A stretch of 64,000 bases of DNA from Deltaproteobacteria bacterium (GCA_002731275.1 PCBK01000120.1:1-64000), one strand, 5' to 3'; shown: positions 34,589 to 43,448, counted from the first letter of the stretch. Made by a program: numbers and translations. Notes: generated by a model from the sequence alone, not told the origin.

Positions 34589-35611
34589 TCAGCTGAGTGA
34601 GGCCTCAAAGGTCGTCAGCATCTCGTGAAGTGCCGAGACCCAGGCATCGTCGCTGTTGATGCAAGGGATCAATCTGTATGCTTCTCCACCACCTTCCAAA
34701 AACTCGTCTCTGACTTCCATCCCAATCTCTTCGATCGTTTCGAGACAATCCGCGACAAATGAAGGACACAGCACGGCGAGGCGTTTGACACCTTTTTCGA
34801 GCAATGCTTCGACGTGTTCATCTGTGTAAGGCTGGATCCAGGGGGTCTTGCCTAGACGAGATTGAAAGGAGACGCTGAATTTGTCTTCGGGGATGTTGAG
34901 CGCTTCTGCAAGTGCTCTAGAGGTTGCATAGCAGTGGGCGCGGTAGCAATTGGGATAGGTGTCGAATACTTTGGGGCAGGGGGTTTGTTTTTGAACGCAC
35001 TCGTGGTTGGTGTCATGTGCACAGGGGAGCTGATGGACGGGGAGTCCGTGGTAGCTCATCAAGACGTGATCGTAATCAAAGTCTTGCAGATGTGCTTTGG
35101 TGACAGAGGCTGTCGCGTTGATGTAATGATGGTCTTCGTAGAAAGGTGGCAAGGAGTGAACGCGGGCATTTGGGTGATGTGCTTTGATCGCTTCGTCGAG
35201 TTTGTCGAGGACTGTCTGTGTTGTGGCGCCTGCGTACTGTGGATAAAGAGGGACCGCGAAGATCTCATCACAATCACGTAAGTCTTTCACACCAGAGGCG
35301 ATGGAGGGGTTTCCGTAACGCATCCCGATCGCGACTTTTGTTTCTTCTCCGACAAGCGCTTGTAACTTCTCTTGTAGGTGAACGGTGTGGATCATCAACG
35401 GGGAACCTTCATCTGTCCAGACTTTTTGGTATGCCTTTGTGCTCTTTGGTGAGCGGAAAGGAGCGATGATCAGGTTGACGAGGAGCCATCGGCTGATTGG
35501 GTTGATATCGATGACATATGGATCGCTCAAAAACTCACGAAGGTATCGACGAACAGCTGGAACAGTCGCTTCATCAGGGGTGCCCAGGTTGATCAAGAGA
35601 ATGCCTTTCAA
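34589..35611 (-). CDS. hemH: Ferrochelatase with internal [2Fe-2S]-type Cys insert
   Basis: A 340-residue ferrochelatase, inserting ferrous iron into protoporphyrin (or coproporphyrin) in the last steps of haem synthesis. The N-terminus GILLINLGTP, the catalytic SYHGLP (His188) and DCLETIEEI match the family. Between SYHGLP and the YRAHCYATSRALAE helix there is an insert with Cys at 197, 205, 212, 222 and 227. Four internal Cys are known to bind a [2Fe-2S] cluster in some bacterial ferrochelatases, including myxobacterial ones. No ATG fits: the start is TTG at 35611 with AAGGAGG five bases upstream. The frame convergent at 34573 is the Cys-rich lipoprotein. Confidence 0.92.
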   Translation of the reverse strand: MKGILLINLGTPDEATVPAVRRYLREFLSDPYVIDINPISRWLLVNLIIAPFRSPKSTKAYQKVWTDEGSPLMIHTVHLQEKLQALVGEETKVAIGMRYGNPSIASGVKDLRDCDEIFAVPLYPQYAGATTQTVLDKLDEAIKAHHPNARVHSLPPFYEDHHYINATASVTKAHLQDFDYDHVLMSYHGLPVHQLPCAHDTNHECVQKQTPCPKVFDTYPNCYRAHCYATSRALAEALNIPEDKFSVSFQSRLGKTPWIQPYTDEHVEALLEKGVKRLAVLCPSFVADCLETIEEIGMEVRDEFLEGGGEAYRLIPCINSDDAWVSALHEMLTTFEASLS

Positions 35612-35796
35612 AAGAACCTCCTTTTTTCGGGTGTGGTCGTGCTTCCCTACACAGAACAGTGCTGGGTTGACCAACGATAAGCATTCCCATATGGGTTTTC
35701 CACCCTTGTAGGTTGCTTCGAGGAAAAAAGTAAGCAGAGAAAGGGATGTTGAGAGGGAATATGATGAGGGGGATTGGAGGGAGGAAGAAGAGAGCG

Positions 35797-36165
35797 TTAC
35801 CAGCGATTGCCGCCACCGCCGCCGCCGTATCCACCACCGCCGTAGCCGCCACCGCCGTAGCCACCGCCACCTCCGCGGTGACCGCCGCCACGATGACCAC
35901 CGCCGCCGCCACGACGTTGTCTTTCTTGGGCCTCGTTGACCTTGATGGTACGACCGTCAAGATCTGTACCGTCGAGGCTTTGAATCGCTTCTTCTGCATC
36001 GGCGTCGTTTGCAAATGTAACAAACCCAAAGCCTCTTGAGCGACCTGTTTCTCTGTCTGTGATGATCTTGGCCTCTTCGACATCACCAAATTGTGAGAAC
36101 GCATCGAGGAGTGTGTCCTCAGTTGTTCCCCATCGCAAACCACCAACGAAAAGTTTTTTTGACAT
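35797..36165 (-). CDS. Gly-rich RRM RNA-binding protein
   Basis: A 122-residue protein with one RRM at residues 1-80: RNP2 LFVGGL near the start and RNP1 RGFGFVTF near residue 45. The tail is Arg/Gly/Tyr-rich (RGGG and GGGGY repeats), like cyanobacterial Rbp and plant Gly-rich RNA chaperones that rise in the cold. It probably binds single-stranded RNA. Downstream, 35612-35796 holds no gene. Upstream an inverted repeat (CTATGGT at 36287-36293, ACCATAG at 36315-36321) encloses a TATACT on the minus strand that could be its -10 element. Confidence 0.9.
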   Translation of the reverse strand: MSKKLFVGGLRWGTTEDTLLDAFSQFGDVEEAKIITDRETGRSRGFGFVTFANDADAEEAIQSLDGTDLDGRTIKVNEAQERQRRGGGGGHRGGGHRGGGGGYGGGGYGGGGYGGGGGGNRW

Positions 36166-36572
36166 AGCTCTCTCTCATCTTTCCAAGAACGGACGCAACG
36201 GTTTGACATCGCGTCAAAAGCAATGAACACAAACGAAAAAGCTTTGCCATCTCAAAATGGGGACGCTTCTTTGTTTGTTGCAACCACTATGGTTACTTGA
36301 GTGCGAAAAAGTATACCATAGCCAAATTGGATCGCCATACTCTTTTTTCTCGCGTGCTTTTTTCCTTGCAGTCTCCCCACATATTCTTCGTCCTTTTTTC
36401 GAGGATATTTGGTTTGGAAAAGAACCTTTTCACAGCTCTGATCTTTTGCTATCCTCCAAAAAATCAGATCATGATGTGCAGTTTTCGTAGGTCTTTCGAC
36501 CTTCCAATGAAAAATGAGCTTTTTCAACAATAACTCTATTTGATAGGTTTTTTTTACCTAAAGGATGGTTTG

Positions 36573-37274
36573 ATGTCTTCTTGGCGGTTGTTGATGGGTT
36601 GGTGTTGTCTGTCGTTTTTTTCGCTCCTGTTTTCTGGGTGTGTCCCGCTCCCTGCGGTGGTTGTCCCTGAAAAAAATGCGCCCATCATTCAAAGACTCAA
36701 CGCTTACAAGAAATACAGAGGTGAGCAAAGATCCGGTGGTTTTATCCTTGCGAACGGTCTTTTTTACAAAGATCCGATGGAGCTGCTCCCATTTGTTGAT
36801 GAGGTCTCAAAGACCGCAGAATCAGCAAGAACATACGCTCGCCTTCAGAGAGCATACTTGGTCGTGTATTGGTCTGGTTTTGTTGTGGGGATTGGTGGTG
36901 CCACTTTGGCTACTCTCAACATCAACACGGTGTTTGGTCAAAATCCTTCAGCTGCAAATGTCGCAGGGTTTTGGATTGGGGGAGGGCTGGCTCTCGCTGG
37001 GGCTGTTGGCGTTTTGCTTGCCAATCCTGTTCTCCGTCAGCCGTCGTATCGTTTCAAAAAAATGGCGTTTTATTCGTATAACCAGGATCTACTGCGCCGT
37101 TTAAAGCTGACAAAAGCGCAAACGGAGCGATTTTTACGTATACGTAAAAATCGTTCGCCACAGCGAAGAGCGCCGAAGATAAAAGAGTACTTTGAGGATG
37201 CAAAACCAAAACATCAGGGACCCAAACGCGAAATTCTCTTTATCTTTCCGTCAAATGGTCTTCTTGTGAAGTAA
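36573..37274 (+). CDS. Lipoprotein with two Gly-rich membrane segments
   Basis: A 233-residue lipoprotein with an FSGC lipobox near residue 23. After a soluble region come two hydrophobic Gly/Ala-rich helices at about 115-135 and 148-170, then a basic tail. AAGGA precedes the ATG at 36573. The next gene has the same layout (lipobox, 90-100 soluble residues, two Gly-rich helices, YNQDLL/YHPDLL motif, basic tail), so the pair are distant paralogues. No family is recognised. The stop codon is the first part of a conserved 3' element. Confidence 0.72.
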   Translation: MSSWRLLMGWCCLSFFSLLFSGCVPLPAVVVPEKNAPIIQRLNAYKKYRGEQRSGGFILANGLFYKDPMELLPFVDEVSKTAESARTYARLQRAYLVVYWSGFVVGIGGATLATLNINTVFGQNPSAANVAGFWIGGGLALAGAVGVLLANPVLRQPSYRFKKMAFYSYNQDLLRRLKLTKAQTERFLRIRKNRSPQRRAPKIKEYFEDAKPKHQGPKREILFIFPSNGLLVK

Positions 37275-37297
37275 GGCCATCGGATGGAAAAAAGCGA
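37272..37297 (+). repeat. Stop-codon-linked 3' element, copy 2
   Basis: The TAA stop is followed immediately by GGCCATCGGATGGAAAAAAG. Compare the elements at 19990-20013 and 40199-40221. This copy has no inverted partner nearby. Confidence 0.65.
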
Positions 37298-37386
37298 ACA
37301 CAAACCCCGGACCTATAGATAAAATGTAACATTGTTCTTGTACCCTGACTTTGTGAAAGAACCACCAAAGTAGGAGGTGAGTTTCC

Positions 37387-38067
37387 ATGTCTATGACATT
37401 CGTTTCTCGATGTGTTCTTGTATGCTGTGTTGGATTCTTGTCCCTGTGTTCAGCTGGGTGTTCTTTTCGCCCTTCTGCTCACTTGCGGCTTCCGCCGCCA
37501 AATGCGTCCTTTCGTAAGCGCGTAAAGGCCTTTCAGGAGCTACGGATCAAGAAACTTCACTTCTACATTCTCGTAGACCGTCGTACAGGTCAGACACTCA
37601 ATCGTGTCAAAAGACCTTCTGATTGGTACGCTCTTGAACTTGGTAATGGTGAAAAGGTTTACAACATCAAAGATTTGACTCCGCTTGTGCCACCTGATTC
37701 AAAGACAGCTCGTTCTATACGTAATTATAAACACAATAGCCGAGTGGGTGCGTTGTCTTTTGGTATCGGCATACCTGCTGCAGGCGTGATTGGGACGGGA
37801 GTCATGATCGCGGGACTCTTTCAAAAGGATACAAACTTGATCTTGCCTATCTTCGGTGTTGGGGTGGCTGTATTTCTCGGAGGTATGATAGGCTCGACTG
37901 TCATGGGATTTGTCCATAAAGGGCGCGCTCATTTTTACAGGGGGGAGATCATTACCTCGTATCATCCAGATCTACTCAAGAAACTTCAGATTAAAATCAA
38001 GCGGATGCCCGAGATAGGAGGTCTACAACAACAGCGCCCGACACCAGGCCCCTCAACAGAGTACTGA
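37387..38067 (+). CDS. Lipoprotein with two Gly-rich membrane segments (paralogue of the preceding gene)
   Basis: A 226-residue lipoprotein with an SAGC lipobox near residue 25 and a strong AGGAGGTGAG site upstream. The soluble part after the lipobox is followed by two hydrophobic segments (about 120-140 and 150-172) rich in Gly, then YHPDLLKKL and a basic Pro-rich end. Layout and the YxxDLL motif are shared with the gene at 36573. They could form a membrane-spanning pair of one complex. Function unknown. Confidence 0.75.
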   Translation: MSMTFVSRCVLVCCVGFLSLCSAGCSFRPSAHLRLPPPNASFRKRVKAFQELRIKKLHFYILVDRRTGQTLNRVKRPSDWYALELGNGEKVYNIKDLTPLVPPDSKTARSIRNYKHNSRVGALSFGIGIPAAGVIGTGVMIAGLFQKDTNLILPIFGVGVAVFLGGMIGSTVMGFVHKGRAHFYRGEIITSYHPDLLKKLQIKIKRMPEIGGLQQQRPTPGPSTEY

Positions 38068-38231
38068 GAGCTTACTCTCTCTTCTGCGTCTCTTCGAACT
38101 TCCTCTCTTACAAAGACCTTACATCCTTTTGAACTCTTTCTGACCCTTTCCTTTGACCTCCCTTGTATCTTCTTCATATCCAAAGAGTATTCACGATCCA
38201 TGTGAATGTCACAAAGAACGAGGAGAGTCAG

Positions 38232-40046
38232 ATGAAGAGACAGTGTTTCTTGGCGGCACTTGTTGTCGGGACGATGTGTTGTGTTGGGAGTGCGTCCGTT
38301 TGGGCACAGCAGAAGGCGAGAGGGAAGGTCACAGAGGTGACCCTGTACAGAGGAGAGGCGCAGATTACGCGCCTCATCCCACTCAAAGGCAAGAAGGGAA
38401 CGATGGAGTTTGTTGTCCACGGACTTCCCGAGAAGATCGTGAGTTCTTCGTTGGTCGCAGAGGGAGAGAATGGCGTCTTGATTCGGGCTGTCCGCTATAA
38501 AAGACGCCTGGTTCGTCACGCTCCACGTAAAGAGGTGCGTGTGATCGATACAAAGCTCTCGGGGCTTGGAGAGAAACTTCGGCAGCTCCGGCAGACATTA
38601 CAGATCCTGCGCAAACAACTTCAATACTTGCAGCGTCTCGAAGGTTTTGTCACACCTTCTGCGAAGGCCGGTTTGATGAAAGGAACCTTCGATCCCAAGA
38701 AGCTGATCCAGATGACCTCTTACTTGTTTCAACAACGAGAGAAGTTGATGCTTCGGATCGGTGGACTCAAAAAACGCACAAAGTCACTTCGTCACGAACG
38801 ACGTCAGCTCAAGTACCAGCGCGCTCAACTGACGGCGAGCGCAGCTCACTATGAGCGTGAGGCGATCGTGTTCCTGGAGAAATCAGACGCCAAAGAGGCG
38901 TCCTTTCGGCTGACGTATCGTGTGGGGGGTTGTGGTTGGTCTCCTATGTACACAGTGAGAGGAGATGCCAAAAAGAAGTTCGTTGATCTCGAATACAGCG
39001 CCTTGATTAGACAGGCTAGTGGCGAAGACTGGAAGGATGTGAAGCTGCAATTATCGACCGCACAACCTTCTTTGAGTGCGACGGCCCCAGGGCTCGCACC
39101 ATTCCAAGTGCGGCTCGTCTCTGGAGCGATGGGGAGGCGTCAGCAACACTCTTTGCTTCGTCGTTATAAGAGGATCCGTCGACGTTACAGAGATGCACAG
39201 CTGCGCTACAACAACGTCCAATCCCTTCATGGAAATGAAATCCACAGTTGGAGCCTGAATAAGTCCGCGAAAAAGTCACAGATCTTTGAGCTTAATTACA
39301 AGCAAAGTACCCTGAGTTGGCTCAACAAACAGATGAACAAAAAACAACAGCCGGCGCTCGATTATCATCTGACAACGCCACAAACACTGCCGAGTCGCGG
39401 TGAAAAGCAGATGCTCCGCATCATGAGGAAGCGCTTGAAGGCCTCTTTCTTCTATCTTGCGTCCCCTGTGCTGACCAACTTTATCCACCGAGAAGCTGAG
39501 ATCGTCAACAACAGCCCTTACGCATTGCTCGCGGGTCCTGTCGCTGTGTATCTTCATCATCGATTTGTCGGACGTACAGAGCTTCCAACGATCTCCAAAG
39601 GTGAGCGCTTCTCTCTTGGATTTGGTGCTGATCCTACACTGCGTACGACACGTAAGTTGATCAACAAGACCGTCCACCGAGAAGGTGGTAACCGTATGCT
39701 CGCGTTTGTCTATCGTCTGAAGATCGAGAATTATAGAGGTGAATCGCTTCCCGTCCGTCTGTTCGATCGTATCCCTTATGTCGGGTCTGGTTCACATGCG
39801 AGTATCAAGCTGACATCGATAAGCCAACCCCTCAGCAAAGATAAGATGTACCTTCAACTTGAGCGTAACAAAGGCATTCTGCGTTGGGATACGAGCGTAA
39901 AGGGGAACGCACATGGCAAGAAGGCGACGACGATCGAGTATAGCTACACGATGACCTTTGATCGACAATATCACCTCGAAGGTGTCAATAACCAAAAGAC
40001 GCGTATGCAATTCTTTAAACAACAACGCCGTCGATGGAGACGTTAG
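38232..40046 (+). CDS. MuiA-type (DUF4140/DUF4139) exported protein
   Basis: A 604-residue protein with a signal peptide ending Ala-Gln. Residues about 30-130 match DUF4140 (VTEVTLYRGEAQITR at the start), a long coiled coil spans about 110-215, and the rest matches DUF4139: LTYRVGGCGWSPMYTVR, a VDLEYSALIRQASGEDWKDVKLQLSTA block (position only), and a C-terminal beta region. Members are called mucoidy inhibitor MuiA homologues; their molecular role is not established. GAGGAG lies six bases before the ATG at 38232. A long inverted repeat and a hairpin follow the gene. Confidence 0.85.
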   Translation: MKRQCFLAALVVGTMCCVGSASVWAQQKARGKVTEVTLYRGEAQITRLIPLKGKKGTMEFVVHGLPEKIVSSSLVAEGENGVLIRAVRYKRRLVRHAPRKEVRVIDTKLSGLGEKLRQLRQTLQILRKQLQYLQRLEGFVTPSAKAGLMKGTFDPKKLIQMTSYLFQQREKLMLRIGGLKKRTKSLRHERRQLKYQRAQLTASAAHYEREAIVFLEKSDAKEASFRLTYRVGGCGWSPMYTVRGDAKKKFVDLEYSALIRQASGEDWKDVKLQLSTAQPSLSATAPGLAPFQVRLVSGAMGRRQQHSLLRRYKRIRRRYRDAQLRYNNVQSLHGNEIHSWSLNKSAKKSQIFELNYKQSTLSWLNKQMNKKQQPALDYHLTTPQTLPSRGEKQMLRIMRKRLKASFFYLASPVLTNFIHREAEIVNNSPYALLAGPVAVYLHHRFVGRTELPTISKGERFSLGFGADPTLRTTRKLINKTVHREGGNRMLAFVYRLKIENYRGESLPVRLFDRIPYVGSGSHASIKLTSISQPLSKDKMYLQLERNKGILRWDTSVKGNAHGKKATTIEYSYTMTFDRQYHLEGVNNQKTRMQFFKQQRRRWRR

Positions 40047-40054
40047 CTCGCTTC

Positions 40055-40170
40055 TAAGTGGTCCTCTCGCGAAGTAAGTGCATGAGTATGATGTTGCATT
40101 TTTTTTCGTAGGTTCAGGCCTTGTGTCCGACCTCTATGTTGTATGCCTTTTTCGCGAGAGGACCACTTAG
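40055..40170. repeat. 116-base element with perfect 20-base terminal inverted repeats
   Basis: The arms are 40055-40074 (CTAAGTGGTCC...) and 40151-40170 (...GGACCACTTAG), complementary at all 20 positions. The 76-base interior carries at 40111-40134 a degenerate inverted copy of composite-repeat module C. No target duplication or reading frame is visible. It lies between the stop of the MuiA-like gene and a terminator-like hairpin, so it could be a small non-autonomous element or a long-stem transcript end. Confidence 0.7.
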
Positions 40171-40221
40171 GTCGTCAGATGAAAAAAGCGAAGACAAGAC
40201 TTTTTTCCATCCGACGGCCTA
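40167..40221. terminator. Bidirectional terminator built from two inverted copies of the 3' element
   Basis: TTAGGTCGTCAGATGAAAAA (from 40167) is matched on the opposite strand by TTAGGCCGTCGGATGGAAAA (from about 40222 leftwards). The two pair through most of their length and leave an A-run on one side and a T-run on the other, as in an intrinsic terminator usable in both directions. It lies between convergent genes. The right arm contains the TAG stop of the gene at 40219. Confidence 0.7.
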
Positions 40222-40941
40222 AAAGAAAAGTACAGATTCCATCTCGGCAGTGGAGAGTGTGAGTTGTTGATCCAGTCGGTCTGCTCTGTTGAAGAGTGTG
40301 TTAAGGAGTTGGATACGTGAGAGGGAGACATATTCGTGTAGGAAGAGAAAGTGTTCACATTGCCATTGATATTCTTTTGTCTCAATGGGGTTCGTCACGG
40401 CGGTCGAGTCCCAGGCCTGTTGCCATTTCTGGTTGTAGCGTGTGCGCCTGTAAGAGGTGCGAGATGCATATTTGGAGAGCCATGTGACGTTCTCGTCTTC
40501 ATAGCGTTTCCAGTGGAGGACGGCTCTGGATTTGATCACGGAGAGAGCAAAACGAGAAGAGCTCCAAGCTGCTTGTCCTGGAGAATCATCTCGTATCACT
40601 TTGAGCGCCTCTTCGTATGTGCGGACGATACTCGCTGTGTGTGGATCCAGTCTGTAAGGTGGCCGATGTACACCGGGGAGCGCTTGTTTTGCTCGGATGT
40701 AAGCGGCTTCGCGATCTTTTGTGCTGAGCTTGCCATCGATCCACTGTTGTTGAAGGCGCAGATAGTCCCACAACTCTTCGGGAACGTCGACATCTGTATC
40801 GCGCTCGACTTCCAGCATTCTCTGCACACAATCACATGCAAAAATACGTAGCATCTTAGGCGTCAAGAGTCCCTTCAGACAAGCCTGTCGCAATCGTACA
40901 GGGTTGTGCAAAAGGTGAGAGAGTTGAAGATTTTGTTCCAT
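40219..40941 (-). CDS. Hypothetical protein
   Basis: A protein of about 240 residues when started at 40941, where AAGGT precedes the ATG. The frame runs on to 41055, but there the start has no ribosome site and lies inside an inverted repeat. A helical region with MLRIFACDCVQRML recalls the LRLFACACCRRI segment of a helical family abundant in planctomycetes, but that resemblance is weak. The rest is rich in Arg, Trp and Tyr with a KWQQAW segment, and I recognise no domain. The gene is isolated between a terminator and a divergent propeller lipoprotein. Confidence 0.6.
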   Translation of the reverse strand: MEQNLQLSHLLHNPVRLRQACLKGLLTPKMLRIFACDCVQRMLEVERDTDVDVPEELWDYLRLQQQWIDGKLSTKDREAAYIRAKQALPGVHRPPYRLDPHTASIVRTYEEALKVIRDDSPGQAAWSSSRFALSVIKSRAVLHWKRYEDENVTWLSKYASRTSYRRTRYNQKWQQAWDSTAVTNPIETKEYQWQCEHFLFLHEYVSLSRIQLLNTLFNRADRLDQQLTLSTAEMESVLFF

Positions 40942-41049
40942 GGGTACATACCTTGTCTGTCGAGGGATGGAGCCAGTGTACGTCGAGAAGTTGTACGTAC
41001 CAACGCTGTGAAAGTTCGTCGGCGAGTTGTATTCGCGAAAGTGGATGGA

Positions 41050-41089
41050 CATCAAATCATTGATGTGGCAAGCTGAATCTCAATGATTT
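41050..41089. promoter_or_regulatory. Nested inverted repeats in a divergent intergenic region
   Basis: AAATCATTGA (41054-41063) pairs perfectly with TCAATGATTT (41080-41089). ACATCA (41050-41055) also pairs with TGATGT (41061-41066). The site lies between the divergent genes starting at 40941 and 41169, a natural place for an operator. Confidence 0.45.
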
Positions 41090-41168
41090 TCTCCGGCAAT
41101 CACCAGACAGAGGCTCTTTGGTGCTCTTGTTGCGCCAAGTATCCCCGCTGTAGATAGAGAGTGCGTTT

Positions 41169-42566
41169 ATGTTTTGTTTCATCCACATTCGTCATATGTG
41201 TCTGTTGGCTTTTGTCTCTTTGTGTTTCTTCGTTGGATTTGGGCCTGGTTGTGCCGCGACTCCTCAAGGTGAAAAGACTCATGAACCTGCTGGCCAAGAA
41301 GCTTTGGTTGAGAAGGTCTCGGAGCCTGCTCAAATAGAGCGCGTCTCTGAACCGATCGTGGAAGAGCCTCTTGCAGACGCGGCTTCCGAGAGTATTGAGC
41401 CTGAGCCTGTCCCTGAGCGGAGCGTTGAACGTGGTGTTCCTGAGCTGACGAAGGAAGAGAGTCCCGAACAAGTGCGAGATGTCTGGGAGGAGCAAATCCC
41501 CGAGGCTGCTAAGGAGGCGTCACCTGAGACCATCGTTGAGAAGGCACCTGTTGGCAAACCGTTCTTGTACACATCACAGACGGACGGCAAGATCTTCACA
41601 TATGAAGTGGACACGACCAACGGTCAACTCAAGAGGCTACATCAGCATCAAGGTGGGGCGTTGATGAGGTTCTTGTCCTTCCACCCGAAGAAAACACACG
41701 TCTATGCTGTCAGTGGGAACAAAGTACAGTCCTTTAAGATCAACCAAAAGACCGGCGCATTAAGCTTCTTAAATGAAGCAAAGAGCGGCGAGTTTGGTAC
41801 ACATCTCGAAGTCGATCACACTGGACGCTTTGTGTTCGTCGCGAGTTACGGTGGGAATCAGGTCTCAATGTTGCCGATCAAGGCAAATGGCCGTGTGTCT
41901 GCTGCGACTTTCCAAAAAGGCGGCCAGAACAATACATCTTTTTGTGTGAAAGCCCACCAAGTACGGGTTCATCCGAGCAACAAGTTTGTCTACGTTCCTT
42001 GTTTGGGTTCGGATTATATTTTGCGGTTCGCGTTTGATGCGGCGACCGGGACACTGACCCAAAAAGGCAAGCACAGCGTGATCAAGGGCGCGGGACCAAG
42101 ACACATGGATTTTCACCCGACACAGCCGTGGGCTTATGTTGTCAACGAGCTCGACAGTTCTGTGGTGGTCTTTGATGTCAATACAAACAATGGCGCGCTT
42201 ACACAAAAACAGACGGTCCGAACACTCCCTCTTCAGGTGAGCGCACCGAGTAAGTCTTCGGATATTCACGTCTCACCTGATGGCAAGTATCTCTACGCCA
42301 TCAACCGCGAACCGCTCAACAATGTCGCGATGTTTTCGATTGGTGGACAAGGGAAGTTGAAGCTACTTGGACACGTCTCGACAAACGGACAACACGCGCG
42401 AAGTTTTGTCATCGATCCATTTTTGCCATATATGTATATTGCCAACGCAAATAGCCAGAATCTTGGACACTTTCAAGTGGATGCGGCTGGTAAGCTCACA
42501 CACACAAAGACGTACGGTGGATTCACCAACAGGTTGTTCTTTGTGGGGATCTTGCGGCTCCCTTGA
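41169..42566 (+). CDS. Lactonase-type beta-propeller lipoprotein
   Basis: A 465-residue lipoprotein with a GPGC lipobox (Cys near residue 28). A Glu/Pro-rich spacer with repeated Val-Ser-Glu-Pro runs to about residue 125. The C-terminal 330 residues are a seven-bladed propeller of the lactonase/YncE type: repeated (V)HPSNKFVYV, HPTQPWAYVVNE and SPDGKYLYAINRE blade motifs. The family includes 6-phosphogluconolactonase, but exported members with such spacers are mostly of unknown function. The start has only a weak GAGAG upstream. Confidence 0.8.
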   Translation: MFCFIHIRHMCLLAFVSLCFFVGFGPGCAATPQGEKTHEPAGQEALVEKVSEPAQIERVSEPIVEEPLADAASESIEPEPVPERSVERGVPELTKEESPEQVRDVWEEQIPEAAKEASPETIVEKAPVGKPFLYTSQTDGKIFTYEVDTTNGQLKRLHQHQGGALMRFLSFHPKKTHVYAVSGNKVQSFKINQKTGALSFLNEAKSGEFGTHLEVDHTGRFVFVASYGGNQVSMLPIKANGRVSAATFQKGGQNNTSFCVKAHQVRVHPSNKFVYVPCLGSDYILRFAFDAATGTLTQKGKHSVIKGAGPRHMDFHPTQPWAYVVNELDSSVVVFDVNTNNGALTQKQTVRTLPLQVSAPSKSSDIHVSPDGKYLYAINREPLNNVAMFSIGGQGKLKLLGHVSTNGQHARSFVIDPFLPYMYIANANSQNLGHFQVDAAGKLTHTKTYGGFTNRLFFVGILRLP

Positions 42567-42684
42567 CCTTGCGAGGGCGTAGGAAAAGGATGATGGGGGA
42601 GATTTGGGAACGATCGGGTGGGTGTGTGTTCACTACAACATCGTAACAGCGATTCGTTTCGACATGACAATCAAAGGAGTGCTC

Positions 42685-43332
42685 ATGAATCATCAAGACA
42701 CAAACAACAACCCACACCATCCAAACAGAAGGCGTTTTTTGGGGGCGTGTGCGAAGTGGTGTGCTGGATTTGCGGCGATGTGGTTTCCTGTGTCTGCTTT
42801 TGGCTGTGCAAACAAAAAGCAATGCAAACCCACAGAGGATAACATCGAGGGCCCTTATTACAGGGGAGGTGCTCCCTGGAAAACACATCTCGTCCCAAAA
42901 GGAGAGGGTGGTGTCCCGCTGGAGATCTCTGGAGTCGTGTACGCGGCTGATTGTAAAACGCCATTGGCGAATTGCCTCGTCGATGTCTGGCATGCAGACG
43001 CCAAAGGGTCCTATGATAACGATGGTGTCGATGATCCACCCAAACAAACGACAAAGTATCGTGGTCGTATGCGAACCAACGCCAAGGGCGAGTATCGATA
43101 CACAACTGTGGTCCCTGGACGCTACTTGAACGGACCAACATATCGACCTGCCCATATCCACTACAAGGTCGAAGCCAAAGGCCACGAGCCACTCACCACG
43201 CAGCTGTACTTTGCAGGGGATCCATATATCAAGGGAGACGCGTTTGTGCGCGCTTCATTGGTGATCTCTCTTTACTCTCATGGTAAGGGAAAGAAGGGCG
43301 TGTTCAATATCGTCCTCGCAAAAAAGCAGTGA
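42685..43332 (+). CDS. Tat-exported intradiol ring-cleavage dioxygenase-like protein
   Basis: A 215-residue protein. The N-terminus NRRRFLGAC is a twin-arginine signal, with a Phe-Gly-Cys possible lipobox near residue 32. The body matches the intradiol dioxygenase fold: IEGPYYRGGAP, VDVWHADAKGSYD, a Tyr in PGRYLNG and RPAHIHYKV, which supply the two Tyr and two His ligands of non-haem Fe(III). Known cytoplasmic members cleave catechol or protocatechuate; exported ones occur but their substrates are unclear. AAAGGAG lies five bases before the ATG at 42685. Confidence 0.85.
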   Translation: MNHQDTNNNPHHPNRRRFLGACAKWCAGFAAMWFPVSAFGCANKKQCKPTEDNIEGPYYRGGAPWKTHLVPKGEGGVPLEISGVVYAADCKTPLANCLVDVWHADAKGSYDNDGVDDPPKQTTKYRGRMRTNAKGEYRYTTVVPGRYLNGPTYRPAHIHYKVEAKGHEPLTTQLYFAGDPYIKGDAFVRASLVISLYSHGKGKKGVFNIVLAKKQ

Positions 43333-43448
43333 CACTGACGAGACAGGCGGAGGGATTGATCTTCGTCAAATGGGTTTGAGGGTGTTCTTGTTATCTTCTG
43401 TGATGTATCCACTTGTTGTCCATTACCAACGTAGATAGGGAGTCCTAT

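Noticed and set aside
43333-43448. Riboswitch before the OPT transporter
   Set aside because: Only 116 bases with no recognisable aptamer stems.
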